From the NCBI RefSeq assembly GCF_030813915.1, contig NZ_JAUSUJ010000027.1, positions 30,883 through 94,882 of the forward strand: 64,000 nt of DNA. Reading direction: 5' to 3'. Each line of letters begins with the position of its first letter. Position 1 is the first letter of the stretch. The notes beneath the pieces are model-generated. The model was given only the letters and a program-made list of their open reading frames with translations. It had not been told where the DNA came from and did no database searches. This document shows positions 1 to 8,225 of the stretch, in pieces. This stretch comes from Rhodoplanes tepidamans (GTDB lineage Bacteria; Pseudomonadota; Alphaproteobacteria; Rhizobiales; Xanthobacteraceae). A program made the position numbers and the translations under genes.

Positions 1-585
1 CGGATCGAGGACGGAGCCCGGATCGGCTTCTCGGTCGTCTGCGCCGGCGCGGTGCGGCTCGGCGCCTTCAGCCGCATCGGCCACCTCACCCTCGTCCGCG
101 ACCTCGCGCGGCTCGAGCTCGGCGAGCACGCCGTGATCGGCAATCTCAACAAGATCGCCGGGGTGCCACGCGACGCCGCCGGCGCGTTCGGCGACGAGCC
201 CGACCGCGATCCCTCGCTGGTGATCGGACGCCACGCCGCCATCACCAACTCGCACCTGATCGACTGCACCAACCGGGTCGAGATCGGCGCCTTCGCGACC
301 GTCGCCGGCTGGGGCACGCAGATCCTCACCCACGGGATCGACATCGCCGCCTGCCGGCAGCGCTCCGCTCCGGTGACGGTCGGCCCCTACGGCTTCGTCG
401 GCACCCGCTGCGTGCTGCTCAAGGGTGCCGTGCTGCCGGAACGCTCGGTGCTGGCGGCCGGCTCGGTGCTCGGCCGCGCCGAGACGCAGTCTTGCATCCT
501 CTACTCGGGCGTGCCGGCCGGCCCGGTGAAGCCGCTCGATCCGGCCTCGCTGTATTTCTCCCGAACCGTCGGACGCGTCGCATGA
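1..585 (+). CDS. Hexapeptide-repeat (left-handed beta-helix) acyltransferase, 5' end missing
   Basis: The reading frame is open from the first base, so the gene starts upstream of the window; 194 codons are visible. The sequence shows the [LIV]-G-x4 hexapeptide rhythm of the LbH superfamily (IEDGARIGFSV, IGHLTLV, LVIGRHAAITNSHLIDC, VEIGAFATV, VTVGPYGFVG), ending with a short tail. LbH enzymes transfer acetyl or other acyl groups from acyl-CoA to sugars. The stop overlaps the start of the next gene (ATGA, 582-585), so it is the first visible member of a three-gene plus-strand operon with a glycanase and a second acetyltransferase. This context suggests decoration of an exopolysaccharide. A GTG at 52 is in frame but lies inside the repeat region and is not the likely start. 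The acyl donor and sugar acceptor cannot be deduced. Confidence 0.8.
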   Translation, partial: RIEDGARIGFSVVCAGAVRLGAFSRIGHLTLVRDLARLELGEHAVIGNLNKIAGVPRDAAGAFGDEPDRDPSLVIGRHAAITNSHLIDCTNRVEIGAFATVAGWGTQILTHGIDIAACRQRSAPVTVGPYGFVGTRCVLLKGAVLPERSVLAAGSVLGRAETQSCILYSGVPAGPVKPLDPASLYFSRTVGRVA

Positions 586-1937
586 GCACGCGCCGGCGTC
601 TCGGGACGATCCTGGCGGCGCTCGCGGTCACGATCGCTGCGCCGGCGGGCGCCGACGCCGGCGAGGCGCCGCCGCGTCTGGTCCTCGCCCACTACATGGC
701 GTGCTGCCCGCGCTCCGGCCTGGAGGCGACCGTCGCCGACCTCTCGGCCGAGATCGCGGCGGCCCGCGCCGCCGGCATCGACGGGTTCTCGATCAACTTC
801 GGCGCCTACGCGGCGGAGCCGCACTATCCGCGCATCATCGCGCGCCTGTTCGAGGCCGCTGCGGCGTTTCCAGACTTCCATCTCGTCCTCTCCTTCGACC
901 AGATGGACGTCGCGGATTCGATCCCTGTCGCAGAACGCTATGCGGACCATCCGAGCTCGCTCACGCAACACGGCGCGCTCGTCGTCTCGGGCTTCGGCCT
1001 GACTCCGCGCTGGGCCGAGACCTTCTCGGCCGGGATGCGCGAGCGCGGCATTCCGGTCCGCCTGGTCCCGAACCTGCTGCCGGCGCGCGGCGGCCTGTGG
1101 GCGCGGATCAGCGGCGCGACGGCGTCCGGCTTGCGTCACACGCTCGACGCGACGCCGGCGCTCGCCGGGCTGTTCACGTTCGGCGCCGGCCGGCCCTACG
1201 ACGAACTGGAGACGGAGCTGCGGGACGCCGCCGCGCTGCTGGCCCGGCGCAGCCGGATCCACATGGCCGGCATCTCGCCCGGCTATCGCGGCCTCGGCGG
1301 CAATGCGCGGGTGTTCGAGAACGACGGCTTCGAGGGCATGCGCCGCCTGTGGCGGGCCGCGATCGAGTCCGGGACTCCGTGGGTGCAGCTCGTCACCTGG
1401 AACGACTGGAACGAGGCGACCTATCTGCAGCCCTTCGCGTCGCCGTTTGCCACCGTCTGGCGCGATCACCCGGCCTGGCAGCGGCTGCCGGACCACGGCG
1501 GATTCCTCGCCGCGAGCCGGTGGTACATCGACTGGTTCAAGAACGGGCGGCCGCCGCCGATCGGGCGCGACCGGCTGTTCTACTTCTACCGGCCGCACCT
1601 CGAGGACGCCGAGGGCGTCGTCGACTTCGCACCGGAGACGCGCGGCCGCCCACGCTTCGCCGACACGCTCGTCGACCGCGTGCATGTCGCGACCTTCCTC
1701 GCCGCGCCGGCCGACGTCACCGTCACGGTCGGCGACCGATCGCAGACCACGCGCGTGCCGGCCGGCGCCGGCGCGGTGTCGGTCCCCATGGCAATCGGCG
1801 ACGTGGCAGTCGAGCTGCGCCGCCCCGGCGCCGCGCCGCTGCGCGCCGTCCTGCCGGTGCCGATCGGCCGCACCGCCCTGCCCGGCAACTTCGACACGCT
1901 GTCGGGCGAAGTCACGTTCGGGGAGAGCCCGCGATGA
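582..1937 (+). CDS. Secreted GH71-like (endo-alpha-1,3-glucanase family) protein
   Basis: 451 codons from ATG 582, which overlaps the upstream stop as ATGA. The first ~25 residues are an arginine-rich n-region followed by an Ala/Leu core ending near Ala-Asp-Ala, a typical Sec signal peptide. An upstream in-frame start at 492 was rejected because it would bury this signal. After it come features of the GH71 family: LVLAHYM near the mature N-terminus, AARAAGIDGFSINFG, LVLSFDQMD (about residues 103-111) and WVQLVTWNDWNEATYLQP (about 267-284). GH71 enzymes hydrolyse alpha-1,3-glucan; the bacterial members found in polysaccharide loci are poorly studied. The C-terminal ~100 residues look like a beta-rich accessory domain. 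The next gene overlaps by 4 nt. Family assignment is by motif resemblance; substrate is inference. Confidence 0.72.
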   Translation: MSTRRRLGTILAALAVTIAAPAGADAGEAPPRLVLAHYMACCPRSGLEATVADLSAEIAAARAAGIDGFSINFGAYAAEPHYPRIIARLFEAAAAFPDFHLVLSFDQMDVADSIPVAERYADHPSSLTQHGALVVSGFGLTPRWAETFSAGMRERGIPVRLVPNLLPARGGLWARISGATASGLRHTLDATPALAGLFTFGAGRPYDELETELRDAAALLARRSRIHMAGISPGYRGLGGNARVFENDGFEGMRRLWRAAIESGTPWVQLVTWNDWNEATYLQPFASPFATVWRDHPAWQRLPDHGGFLAASRWYIDWFKNGRPPPIGRDRLFYFYRPHLEDAEGVVDFAPETRGRPRFADTLVDRVHVATFLAAPADVTVTVGDRSQTTRVPAGAGAVSVPMAIGDVAVELRRPGAAPLRAVLPVPIGRTALPGNFDTLSGEVTFGESPR

Positions 1938-2548
1938 CGCCCGTCCCGCTCCGCCGCAGCGCCGCACCGCTCGACGCCGCGGCCGCCCGGCCGCTCGACG
2001 GCGGCCCGAGCTTCGGCCTGCGCAATCGCGCCTTCCGGGCCGCATGGGGCTTGGCGTGGCTTCTGCTGGCGCGGTGGACGCCGCCGCCCCTGCACGGCTG
2101 GCGCCGCCTCGTCCTGCGGGCCTTCGGAGCCCGGATCGCGCCCGGCGCCCGCATCTACGGCTCGGTGCGGATCTGGTACCCGCCGCACCTGTCGGTCGGC
2201 CGCAACGCGGTGATCGGCCCGGGCGTGACCTGCTACAGCCAGGCTCCGATCACGGTGCACGACCGCGCCGTGGTCTCGCAGGGCGCCCATCTGTGCACCG
2301 GCAGCCACGACGTCGCCGATCCGCATTTCCAGCTCGTCACCGAGCCGATCGTGATCGGCGCCCGCGCCTGGATCGCCGCCGAGGCGTTCGTCGGCCCCGG
2401 CGTGACGATCGGCGACGGCGCCGTGCTCGGGGCGCGCGGCGTCGCCTTCCGGGACCTCGCGCCGTGGACCGTGTACGCCGGCAATCCCGCGCGGCCGCTG
2501 CGCGCCCGGGTGCTGCGCGACGCCGACGGTCAGCGCTGCTCGGAATAG
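1934..2548 (+). CDS. WcaF-like serine/maltose-type O-acetyltransferase
   Basis: 204 codons; start ATG 1934 overlaps the GH71 stop (ATGA), so translation is probably coupled. An N-terminal region with a hydrophobic stretch (AAWGLAWLLLARW) is followed by hexapeptide repeats: GARIAPGARIYGSVRIWYP, LSVGRNAVIGPGVTCYS, ITVHDRAVVSQGAHLCTGSHD, and IGARAWIAAEAFVGPGVTIGDGAVLGARG. The CTGSHD segment contains the His found in the active site of the CAT/WcaF/NodL-type acetyltransferases, and the ending YAGNPARPLR is the family's usual closing motif. These enzymes acetylate sugars of colanic acid and other exopolysaccharides. The 3' end overlaps the convergent gene at 2530-2922 by 19 nt, which is tight packing with no room for a terminator. 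Confidence 0.85.
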   Translation: MTPVPLRRSAAPLDAAAARPLDGGPSFGLRNRAFRAAWGLAWLLLARWTPPPLHGWRRLVLRAFGARIAPGARIYGSVRIWYPPHLSVGRNAVIGPGVTCYSQAPITVHDRAVVSQGAHLCTGSHDVADPHFQLVTEPIVIGARAWIAAEAFVGPGVTIGDGAVLGARGVAFRDLAPWTVYAGNPARPLRARVLRDADGQRCSE

Positions 2549-2922
2549 ACGTAGCGGGTGATCTCGGTGCCGGTGCCGATGCCGATCACGGCGTCCCGGC
2601 GCGTCAGTCCCGGCACCTCCACGCGGGTGCAGCGCTCGGTGCGGTGGAGACAGACCCGGACCTTGATCACCTTCGGACAACGGTTCTCGACGCTGACGAT
2701 GTGATCGAACAGGTTCGGGTTGACGGCGCGCCCGCGCGCGATGGTCTCGACGTCGAGGCAGATCCGGCCGATCGAATCCTTGCTGGCGATGCCGTCGCGC
2801 TCGGCGACGACCTTGGGCCGCGGCATCGGCGCGAGCTGGCCGGCGGCGACCGTGACGCCTGCGAGCGTCGCCGCCACCGCCAGCCCGAGAACCGCGACGC
2901 GCACCTGTTTCAGCGGGTCCAC
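2530..2922 (-). CDS. Small membrane-anchored/secreted protein of the exopolysaccharide operon, unknown function
   Basis: 130 codons. The chosen start is GTG at 2922 (VDPLKQVRVAVLG), which overlaps the stop of the upstream gene (2910-2912) by 13 nt. The N-terminus has a hydrophobic run (VAVLGLAVAATLAGVTVAA) that may be a signal peptide or anchor. The rest is a small domain with four cysteines (ICLD, RCPK, VCLH, RCTR) that could form two disulfides in the periplasm. I recognise no named family. It is last in the minus-strand wza-to-kinase gene order and is probably co-transcribed with the gene at 2910-3662. Confidence 0.65.
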   Translation of the reverse strand: MDPLKQVRVAVLGLAVAATLAGVTVAAGQLAPMPRPKVVAERDGIASKDSIGRICLDVETIARGRAVNPNLFDHIVSVENRCPKVIKVRVCLHRTERCTRVEVPGLTRRDAVIGIGTGTEITRYVYSEQR

Positions 2923-3662
2923 GGCCGGTCCTCCCGCGGCGCGCGTCCGGGCAGGTCGATCGCGTAGCCCATCGCGTCCAGCGACCGCGCGAACCCCTTC
3001 CGGCTCTCCTCGCTCACTCCGGCGAGGCGCGGCACGAGCCGGTCGCGCACCGCCCAGCCGGCACCGGTCAGCACGGCCGGCATCTCGGGAAAGCGCGAGT
3101 TCACCAGCAGCGCGAACTCCTGCGGCACCCGCTCCTGCAGATCGGGCGAAAGCTGAGGGAAGACGGCGAGCGCGAGCCGGATGCGGCGCACGGCGATCCA
3201 TCCCTCCGCCGGGCCGAGGTCGTAGGAGCGAAGGAGAAGCGGGAGATTCTCGGGCGTGTAGCCCTCGACCGTGTTGCGGTACCAGAACAGCGACAGCCAC
3301 AGATACGGATCGGTCGGCATCGTCGCCAGCGCCCGCTCCAGAAGGCGGCCGAGCGTGGCGAGCCGCTCGTCCATCGCGCTCCGGCGCCCGTCGCGCATCG
3401 CCGTTTCGGCCTGATGCAGCGTGATCACGACGGCGCCGCGCAGCGCGGCGGGCCGCGGGAGGGTGTCGGCCTCGACGGCGGCGATGCGCGGTGCGAGCGC
3501 CTCCAGATCCTCGGTCCGGAAGGTCTCGCCGCGCAGCACCGTCTCGGCGAGGTCGTCGAGGTCGGTCGGCAGCCTGCCGCTCGCCAGCATGGTGCCGGAC
3601 CAGCCGAGCCCGACGATCGCGAGGAGGACCAGAACGGCCCGGCACCACGGCACCGCCATCAT
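2910..3662 (-). CDS. Membrane-anchored helical protein of the exopolysaccharide operon
   Basis: 250 codons from the double ATG at 3662 (MMAVPWCRAVLVLLAIVGLGWSG). A single N-terminal membrane segment (residues ~8-22) is followed by a mainly helical soluble part, probably periplasmic, with segments such as YLWLSLFWYRNTVEGY and LLLRSYDLGPAEGWIAVRRIR. This arrangement resembles TPR-like proteins seen next to Wzc/ExoP genes in Rhizobiales, but no TPR consensus is clear enough to claim. The start lies 17 bases beyond the stop of the tyrosine-kinase gene, so it is the next cistron of the same operon. Function unknown; a role in assembly or regulation of polysaccharide export is inference from position. 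Confidence 0.7.
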   Translation of the reverse strand: MMAVPWCRAVLVLLAIVGLGWSGTMLASGRLPTDLDDLAETVLRGETFRTEDLEALAPRIAAVEADTLPRPAALRGAVVITLHQAETAMRDGRRSAMDERLATLGRLLERALATMPTDPYLWLSLFWYRNTVEGYTPENLPLLLRSYDLGPAEGWIAVRRIRLALAVFPQLSPDLQERVPQEFALLVNSRFPEMPAVLTGAGWAVRDRLVPRLAGVSEESRKGFARSLDAMGYAIDLPGRAPREDRPWTR

Positions 3663-3679
3663 TCCCGTGCCATGCGTCC

Positions 3680-5941
3680 TCAGCCGCGCCCCTGGCCGTA
3701 GCTGCCGTAGCGACCGCCGTAATAGGCCCCGCGGTACGACGCATAGCCGCCGAAGGCACTGGTGCTCGCCTTGTTGAGCACCACCCCGAGCAGCCGGTCG
3801 TAGACGCCGGCGGCACCCGAGAAGCAGTGCTCGACCATGTCGACGCGGGTCCGCCCCCACTCGATCACGTAGACATAGGAATCGACCAGCGCGGTGGTCG
3901 CCCGCACGTCGACCACCGGAGCGAGCGGCGGGAAGTCGAGGATCACGTAGTCGTAGCTCGTCCGCAGCTCGTCGACGAACCGCTTCATCGCGGCCGAGGC
4001 GAGGACCTCGTTCGTGTGGAGGAGCTTGGCGGTGGCGCCGGCCGGAACGAAGGCGAGCTGCGTCAGCCGGTCGGTCAGCACGGCATCGGCGAACGCCACT
4101 CGCCCGGCGATCACCTCGACGACCCCGTGCACCACGCCGGGCGCCAGCGCCCGCGACAGCGAGGGGTTGCGGAGGTCCGCATCGATCAGGACGACCCGGC
4201 TGCCGGCATGGGCGATCAGCTGCGAGAGATTGGCGGCCACCACCGACTTGCCTTCCGCCGGAACCGTGGAGGTGATGCCGATCACCCGGTTGGCGCCGAT
4301 CATGTCCTTGAGGTCGGCGGCGACCTTCAGCGACCGGATGCCTTCGGCGAAGGGCGAGAACGGCTCCTCGACCACATGGGACAGCAGCGCGTCGCCCGCG
4401 GCGATCCGCCCGTCCGCCGCCTCCGTCGCGGTCGCGCCGGCCTTCGTGGCCGGAGCGCCGACCCGCGGCAGCACCGCGATGCACGGCGCGCCGAGCATCT
4501 CCTCGACCTGTGCGCTGGTGCGGAAGGCGTTGTCGCCGATCTCGCGCAGATAGCCGATGCCGAGGCCGAGAACCAGCCCGCCGGCGACCGAGATCGCGAG
4601 GACGAAGCCGGTGCGCGGATGGCTCTTGTCGAGCGGGCGCGAGGCCGGGCTGATCAGCCGCGCTTCGGAGATCGGGAACGACTGCTGCTGGACCGCCTCC
4701 ATGTAGCGCTGCAGGAAGCTGTCGTACATGGCCCGGTAGGTCTGCGCGTTGCTCTCCAGCTCGCGCAGCTGCACCTGCGCCTGGTTGGTCGACTGCGTCT
4801 CGGAGACGACGTTGGCGAGGCTGCCCTTGATGCTGTCCTCGCGGGCCCGGGCGATGTCGTAGTCGCTCTGGTAGGCCTGCTGGATGCGCTGCAGCTCCTG
4901 GCTGATGTTGCGGCGAATCTCCTGCATCTGGTTGCGCAGGCTGACCGCGGCCATGTGGTTGCGGCCGTAGCGTTCCGACCAGGTCGCCTCGCGGCCGGCG
5001 AGGTCGACGTACTGGTTGCGCAGCTTGATGATCGTCTCGTTCTTCAGCGCGTCGGCGACCGACTCGTTGGGGATCTCCTGCCTGAGGATGTCGTTGATGC
5101 GGTCGAGCCGTGCCTTCGCCTCGGCGGTCGCGGCGCGCGCCATGATGAGCTGGCTGTTGACCTCGGCGAGCTGCTGCTCGCTGATGAGCCGGCCGCCGGT
5201 GTCGACGATGTTGTTCTTCTCCTTGTACTCGATGACGGCCCGCTCGGCCGCCGACGCCTGGGTGCGCAGCTCGCGGATGCGGTCCTGCAGCCACAGGCTG
5301 GCCCGCCGCGTCGCCTGGTACTTGGCCTCGAGCTGATCGACGATGTAGGCGTCGGCGATGGCGTTGACGATCGCGGCCGCCTTGTCCGGGCTGAGCGAGC
5401 GGAACGAGACCTCCATGGCGTAGGTGAGACCGACGCGGCGGACCGTGCGCTCCTGCTCGAACTTTTCCAGTGCCCGGCGGGTGAGGTCGTGCTCCGACCG
5501 GACGCCGGGCCCGCCGCCGAGCAGATCCGTCACCCAGCCGATCGCCGCCCCGAGGGCACCGCCGCCCCGCCCGACGAACTCCGGATCCTCGGTGAGCCGC
5601 AGCTCCTTGATCACCGCGAGGCTGATGTTCTCCGACTTGAGAATCTGGACCTGGGTCTCCACCGTCCCGGCATCGACCGCGACGTCTCCGAGCACCGACT
5701 GCTGCTGGAACACCTGGACCTTGCGGGTGTCGATCACCATGGTGCCGGTGGCGGTGTACTGCGCCGGCGTCGACACCAGGTAGGCGAGCCCGAGCGCCGC
5801 GGCGCAGGCCAGGACGACGAGCATCAGCGGCAGTTGCCGGCGCACGACCCCGACGAACGACACCAGCTGGGCGCCGAGCGAGGGGGCCGGCCGGGCCACC
5901 AGCCGTTCGGAGGGCTGCGTCGGCTTGTCGATCTGCAGCAT
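3680..5941 (-). CDS. Wzc/ExoP-type polysaccharide co-polymerase with C-terminal tyrosine autokinase
   Basis: 753 codons. An N-terminal Wzz-type chain-length domain begins with a membrane helix (LPLMLVVLACAAALGLAYLVS, ~36-56) and the motif ATGTMVIDTRKV. A long coiled-coil periplasmic section (~180-420) follows, then a second membrane helix (~442-465, FVLAISVAGGLVLGLGIGYL). The cytoplasmic BY-kinase domain has Walker A TSTVPAEGKS, Walker A' VVLIDADLRNPS and Walker B YVILDFPPL. The tail is a tyrosine cluster (YASYRGAYYGGRYGSYG), the usual autophosphorylation site. In Wzc/ExoP proteins, phosphorylation cycles control oligomer assembly and polymer length. The kinase is fused to the co-polymerase (proteobacterial type). 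It lies downstream of wza and the polymerase-like gene; the counteracting phosphatase is not in this operon, although a metallophosphatase lies at 14.1 kb. Confidence 0.93.
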   Translation of the reverse strand: MLQIDKPTQPSERLVARPAPSLGAQLVSFVGVVRRQLPLMLVVLACAAALGLAYLVSTPAQYTATGTMVIDTRKVQVFQQQSVLGDVAVDAGTVETQVQILKSENISLAVIKELRLTEDPEFVGRGGGALGAAIGWVTDLLGGGPGVRSEHDLTRRALEKFEQERTVRRVGLTYAMEVSFRSLSPDKAAAIVNAIADAYIVDQLEAKYQATRRASLWLQDRIRELRTQASAAERAVIEYKEKNNIVDTGGRLISEQQLAEVNSQLIMARAATAEAKARLDRINDILRQEIPNESVADALKNETIIKLRNQYVDLAGREATWSERYGRNHMAAVSLRNQMQEIRRNISQELQRIQQAYQSDYDIARAREDSIKGSLANVVSETQSTNQAQVQLRELESNAQTYRAMYDSFLQRYMEAVQQQSFPISEARLISPASRPLDKSHPRTGFVLAISVAGGLVLGLGIGYLREIGDNAFRTSAQVEEMLGAPCIAVLPRVGAPATKAGATATEAADGRIAAGDALLSHVVEEPFSPFAEGIRSLKVAADLKDMIGANRVIGITSTVPAEGKSVVAANLSQLIAHAGSRVVLIDADLRNPSLSRALAPGVVHGVVEVIAGRVAFADAVLTDRLTQLAFVPAGATAKLLHTNEVLASAAMKRFVDELRTSYDYVILDFPPLAPVVDVRATTALVDSYVYVIEWGRTRVDMVEHCFSGAAGVYDRLLGVVLNKASTSAFGGYASYRGAYYGGRYGSYGQGRG

Positions 5942-6035
5942 CTCGTTCCGTCTCGCGAATGCCCGGGACAGGGTGGTCGTCCGCTCCGGACGGCGGCCCG
6001 CCCGCGTCAGGCCCGGGCTGCTGCCGGCGCCCGCC

Positions 6036-6659
6036 TCACTGCCCGCTGACCGTGGTGGTCGACGTCGACAGGCCGCCGGCGCTGCTGATGGTCATGCCGC
6101 TGGTGAGATTGTTGCCGGGATTGTCGGTGGCGTTGTTGGCGAGCGCCGCACCGAACGGACCGACCGACGACGAGGTCGAGCCGGTCGCGCCGCCGATGCC
6201 GGTGCCGGCGCTGCCCCCGGCACCGCCCGCCGCGCCGATCGCCGTGTCGGGATTGATCAGGGCGTAGGCATCCTTGGCGGGATTGCTGGCCGAACCGGCG
6301 ACGGCGAGCTGAATCTGGGTGGCGAAGGCCTGGTCGGGACGCAGGCAGATCCGGTAGGCCTGCCCCAGGCCGGAGCCGATCGCCGACTGCTGATTTCCAT
6401 TGGCGCTGCCGAGCAGGCCGACGACGGGCTGCAGCGTCGCCGGATCGGACGCCACCAGGTCGCGCACCTGCGATATGAGCTGGGCCCCGCCGTCCGGATG
6501 GCGGCTCAGCAGCCCGGCGGGATCGGCGACGAAGCCGCTCACCGTCTCGGCCGGAAGCGCCTGCCGCGGATCGTAGCACGCCGCCTCCGCCGCACCGGCC
6601 GAGACCAGCAATGCGAGGCCCGCGAGGGCCCGGATCGCCCGATGGATTAACATTATCAT
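6036..6659 (-). CDS. Secreted Gly/Ser/Thr-rich-tailed protein of the exopolysaccharide locus
   Basis: 207 codons from ATG 6659 (MIMLIHRAIRALAG); ATG 6653 is an equally possible start. A signal peptide ends near AGAAEA-ACYD. The mature N-terminal ~110 residues form a compact domain that begins with a Cys (CYDPRQALPAETVSGF) and has a second Cys in YRICLRP, so a disulfide is possible. The C-terminal ~75 residues are low-complexity Gly/Ser/Thr (runs of GGAGG and STSSS), probably disordered. No known family was recognised. It sits between the polymerase-like gene and the co-polymerase kinase, with ~95-115-nt gaps on each side. A surface or matrix role is inference only. Confidence 0.65.
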   Translation of the reverse strand: MIMLIHRAIRALAGLALLVSAGAAEAACYDPRQALPAETVSGFVADPAGLLSRHPDGGAQLISQVRDLVASDPATLQPVVGLLGSANGNQQSAIGSGLGQAYRICLRPDQAFATQIQLAVAGSASNPAKDAYALINPDTAIGAAGGAGGSAGTGIGGATGSTSSSVGPFGAALANNATDNPGNNLTSGMTISSAGGLSTSTTTVSGQ

Positions 6660-6776
6660 CTCCGATCGACGTTCGCGCGACGCTATCATAACGGGCCACG
6701 GGCGGGAAACGAAAACACGCCTCGCCGCGAGCCGGACCTCCGTCGGTCCCGTGTTAACATCACGTCCGGGCACCGC

Positions 6777-8225
6777 TTAACGCCCGGCCGCGCTCCGGAA
6801 CGACTGGGCGAGTCCGATTCCGATCACACCGAACACCACGATGGAGCATCCTGGCACCTGCAACGAGAAGTCGATCGTGGTGTGCAGGCCGGCGAGCAGC
6901 GCGACGCAGAGGCCGGCGATCGGAATCGCGCGGTCGCGCCGGCGCACCACGCTGCCGCGGGCGAGCACGACCAGGATCGCGGCGAAGCCGAAGACCACGG
7001 CCCCGGCGAGCGGCAGGCCCAGCTCGGCGGCGAGCTCCAGCGGCGTGCTGTGGGCCGCGTTCCACACACCCCACAGCGAGATCCCGGTCGACCGGTAGGC
7101 CGGAAACACCGTCGTGAAGGTGCCGAGCCCGGTGCCGGTCCACGGATGCGCGGCGACGATCGCCAGCGTCGAGCACCAGGCGGAGAGCCGCCCCGCATCC
7201 GCCAGACCGTGCGCATCGAAGCGGCTGCCGACGCTTCCGCCGATCACCTGGAGCAGCAGAACGGCGGCCGCGGCCAGCCCGGCGGCCGCGAGCAGCAGCG
7301 GCCGGACGCCGGCGAGCCGGCGGCGGAACACCATCAGGACGGCGAGACCGAGCGCGAGCAGCGTCAGCATAGTGCCGGCCCGCGACGCGGTGAGGAAGGT
7401 GGCGACCAGGCAGAGCGCCGTCATGGCGGCCGGCAGGAGCACCTGCCGGCTCTCCCGCCGCGTGGCATCGAGCGCCACGCACATCGCGGACCACACATCG
7501 GTGCCGTCCGGCCAGCGCCGGCGCAGCCCGTCCATGAGCATCAGGGCCCACAGCACCGTGCAGGCGCCCAGATAGACCGCCGCGGTGTTGCGGTTGACGA
7601 AGGTGGCGGTGAGATTGCCGACGTAGAAGGTCTTTTCGCGCCAGAGGAGCAGGCCGGGCGCGAGGACGAGCGAGGCGATCCCGTAGGCCGCACAGGCCGC
7701 GCCGGCCCACGATACCGCGCGCAGGATGCGCCTCGCGTCGTCCCGATCGGTCCCCACCGTGATCGCCAGGACCAGCACCAGGACGTTGGCGAGCGGCGCG
7801 CCGAGCGCGAACAGCGGCTGCCCGCGCACCGCCGATCCGACCGGCGGAACCGCGACGCCCAGCAGCGCCGCCGTCTCCGCCCAGGCGGGATGGACGGGCG
7901 CGAGCCAGGGAGCCGCGAGCTGCTCGTGCAGCACCACCGCATAGCCGACGACGACCGCCGCGACGCCGCCGACGGCGAGCCGGTGCGGCGTGCGCAACCC
8001 GCCGACCGGAGCGAACGCCACCCCGATCGCGAGCCAGCCGCACCATGCCGCCACGGTCGCCGGGTCGCGCGAGCCGAACGGCAGGGGCGCGACCGTGACG
8101 GCGATCAGCAGGCACCAGAAGGCGACGCGCCCGGTCCACGGAGGCGTCGCCGCGGGCGCCGGCGCGTGACCGTCCGCCCCGGCGAGCGCGCTCGGGCACG
8201 ACGGCGCGCCGTTGTCACCGCGCAC
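6777..8225 (-). CDS. O-antigen ligase / Wzy-type polymerase family membrane protein
   Basis: 482 codons from GTG 8225, which overlaps the end of wza by 11 nt. I count about a dozen hydrophobic segments, e.g. VAFWCLLIAVTVAPLPFGS, AVGGVAAVVVGYAVVL, LLLAAAGLAAAAVLLLQV and the C-terminal SIVVFGVIGIGLAQS. The central loop contains the Wzy_C/WaaL signature region: NLTATFVNRNTAAVYLG, and later HPWTGTGLGTF followed by AAHSTPLELAAELG with the conserved histidine. Proteins of this family join undecaprenyl-linked repeat units (Wzy) or ligate polymer to an acceptor (WaaL). Given its place next to wza and a Wzc-type kinase, a polymerase role is most likely. Sequence alone cannot decide between polymerase and ligase. 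Confidence 0.85.
   Translation of the reverse strand: MRGDNGAPSCPSALAGADGHAPAPAATPPWTGRVAFWCLLIAVTVAPLPFGSRDPATVAAWCGWLAIGVAFAPVGGLRTPHRLAVGGVAAVVVGYAVVLHEQLAAPWLAPVHPAWAETAALLGVAVPPVGSAVRGQPLFALGAPLANVLVLVLAITVGTDRDDARRILRAVSWAGAACAAYGIASLVLAPGLLLWREKTFYVGNLTATFVNRNTAAVYLGACTVLWALMLMDGLRRRWPDGTDVWSAMCVALDATRRESRQVLLPAAMTALCLVATFLTASRAGTMLTLLALGLAVLMVFRRRLAGVRPLLLAAAGLAAAAVLLLQVIGGSVGSRFDAHGLADAGRLSAWCSTLAIVAAHPWTGTGLGTFTTVFPAYRSTGISLWGVWNAAHSTPLELAAELGLPLAGAVVFGFAAILVVLARGSVVRRRDRAIPIAGLCVALLAGLHTTIDFSLQVPGCSIVVFGVIGIGLAQSFRSAAGR

Noticed and set aside
492..582. Earlier start (492) for the GH71-like gene
   Set aside because: It would overlap the acyltransferase by 94 nt and place 30 unrelated residues in front of a clear signal peptide; ATG 582 with ATGA overlap is preferred.
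3491..6049. Very long plus-strand open frame opposite the tyrosine-kinase gene
   Set aside because: It is an antisense shadow of a strongly supported gene; its peptide is Arg/His/Asp-rich without domains, as expected from GC-rich codon bias.
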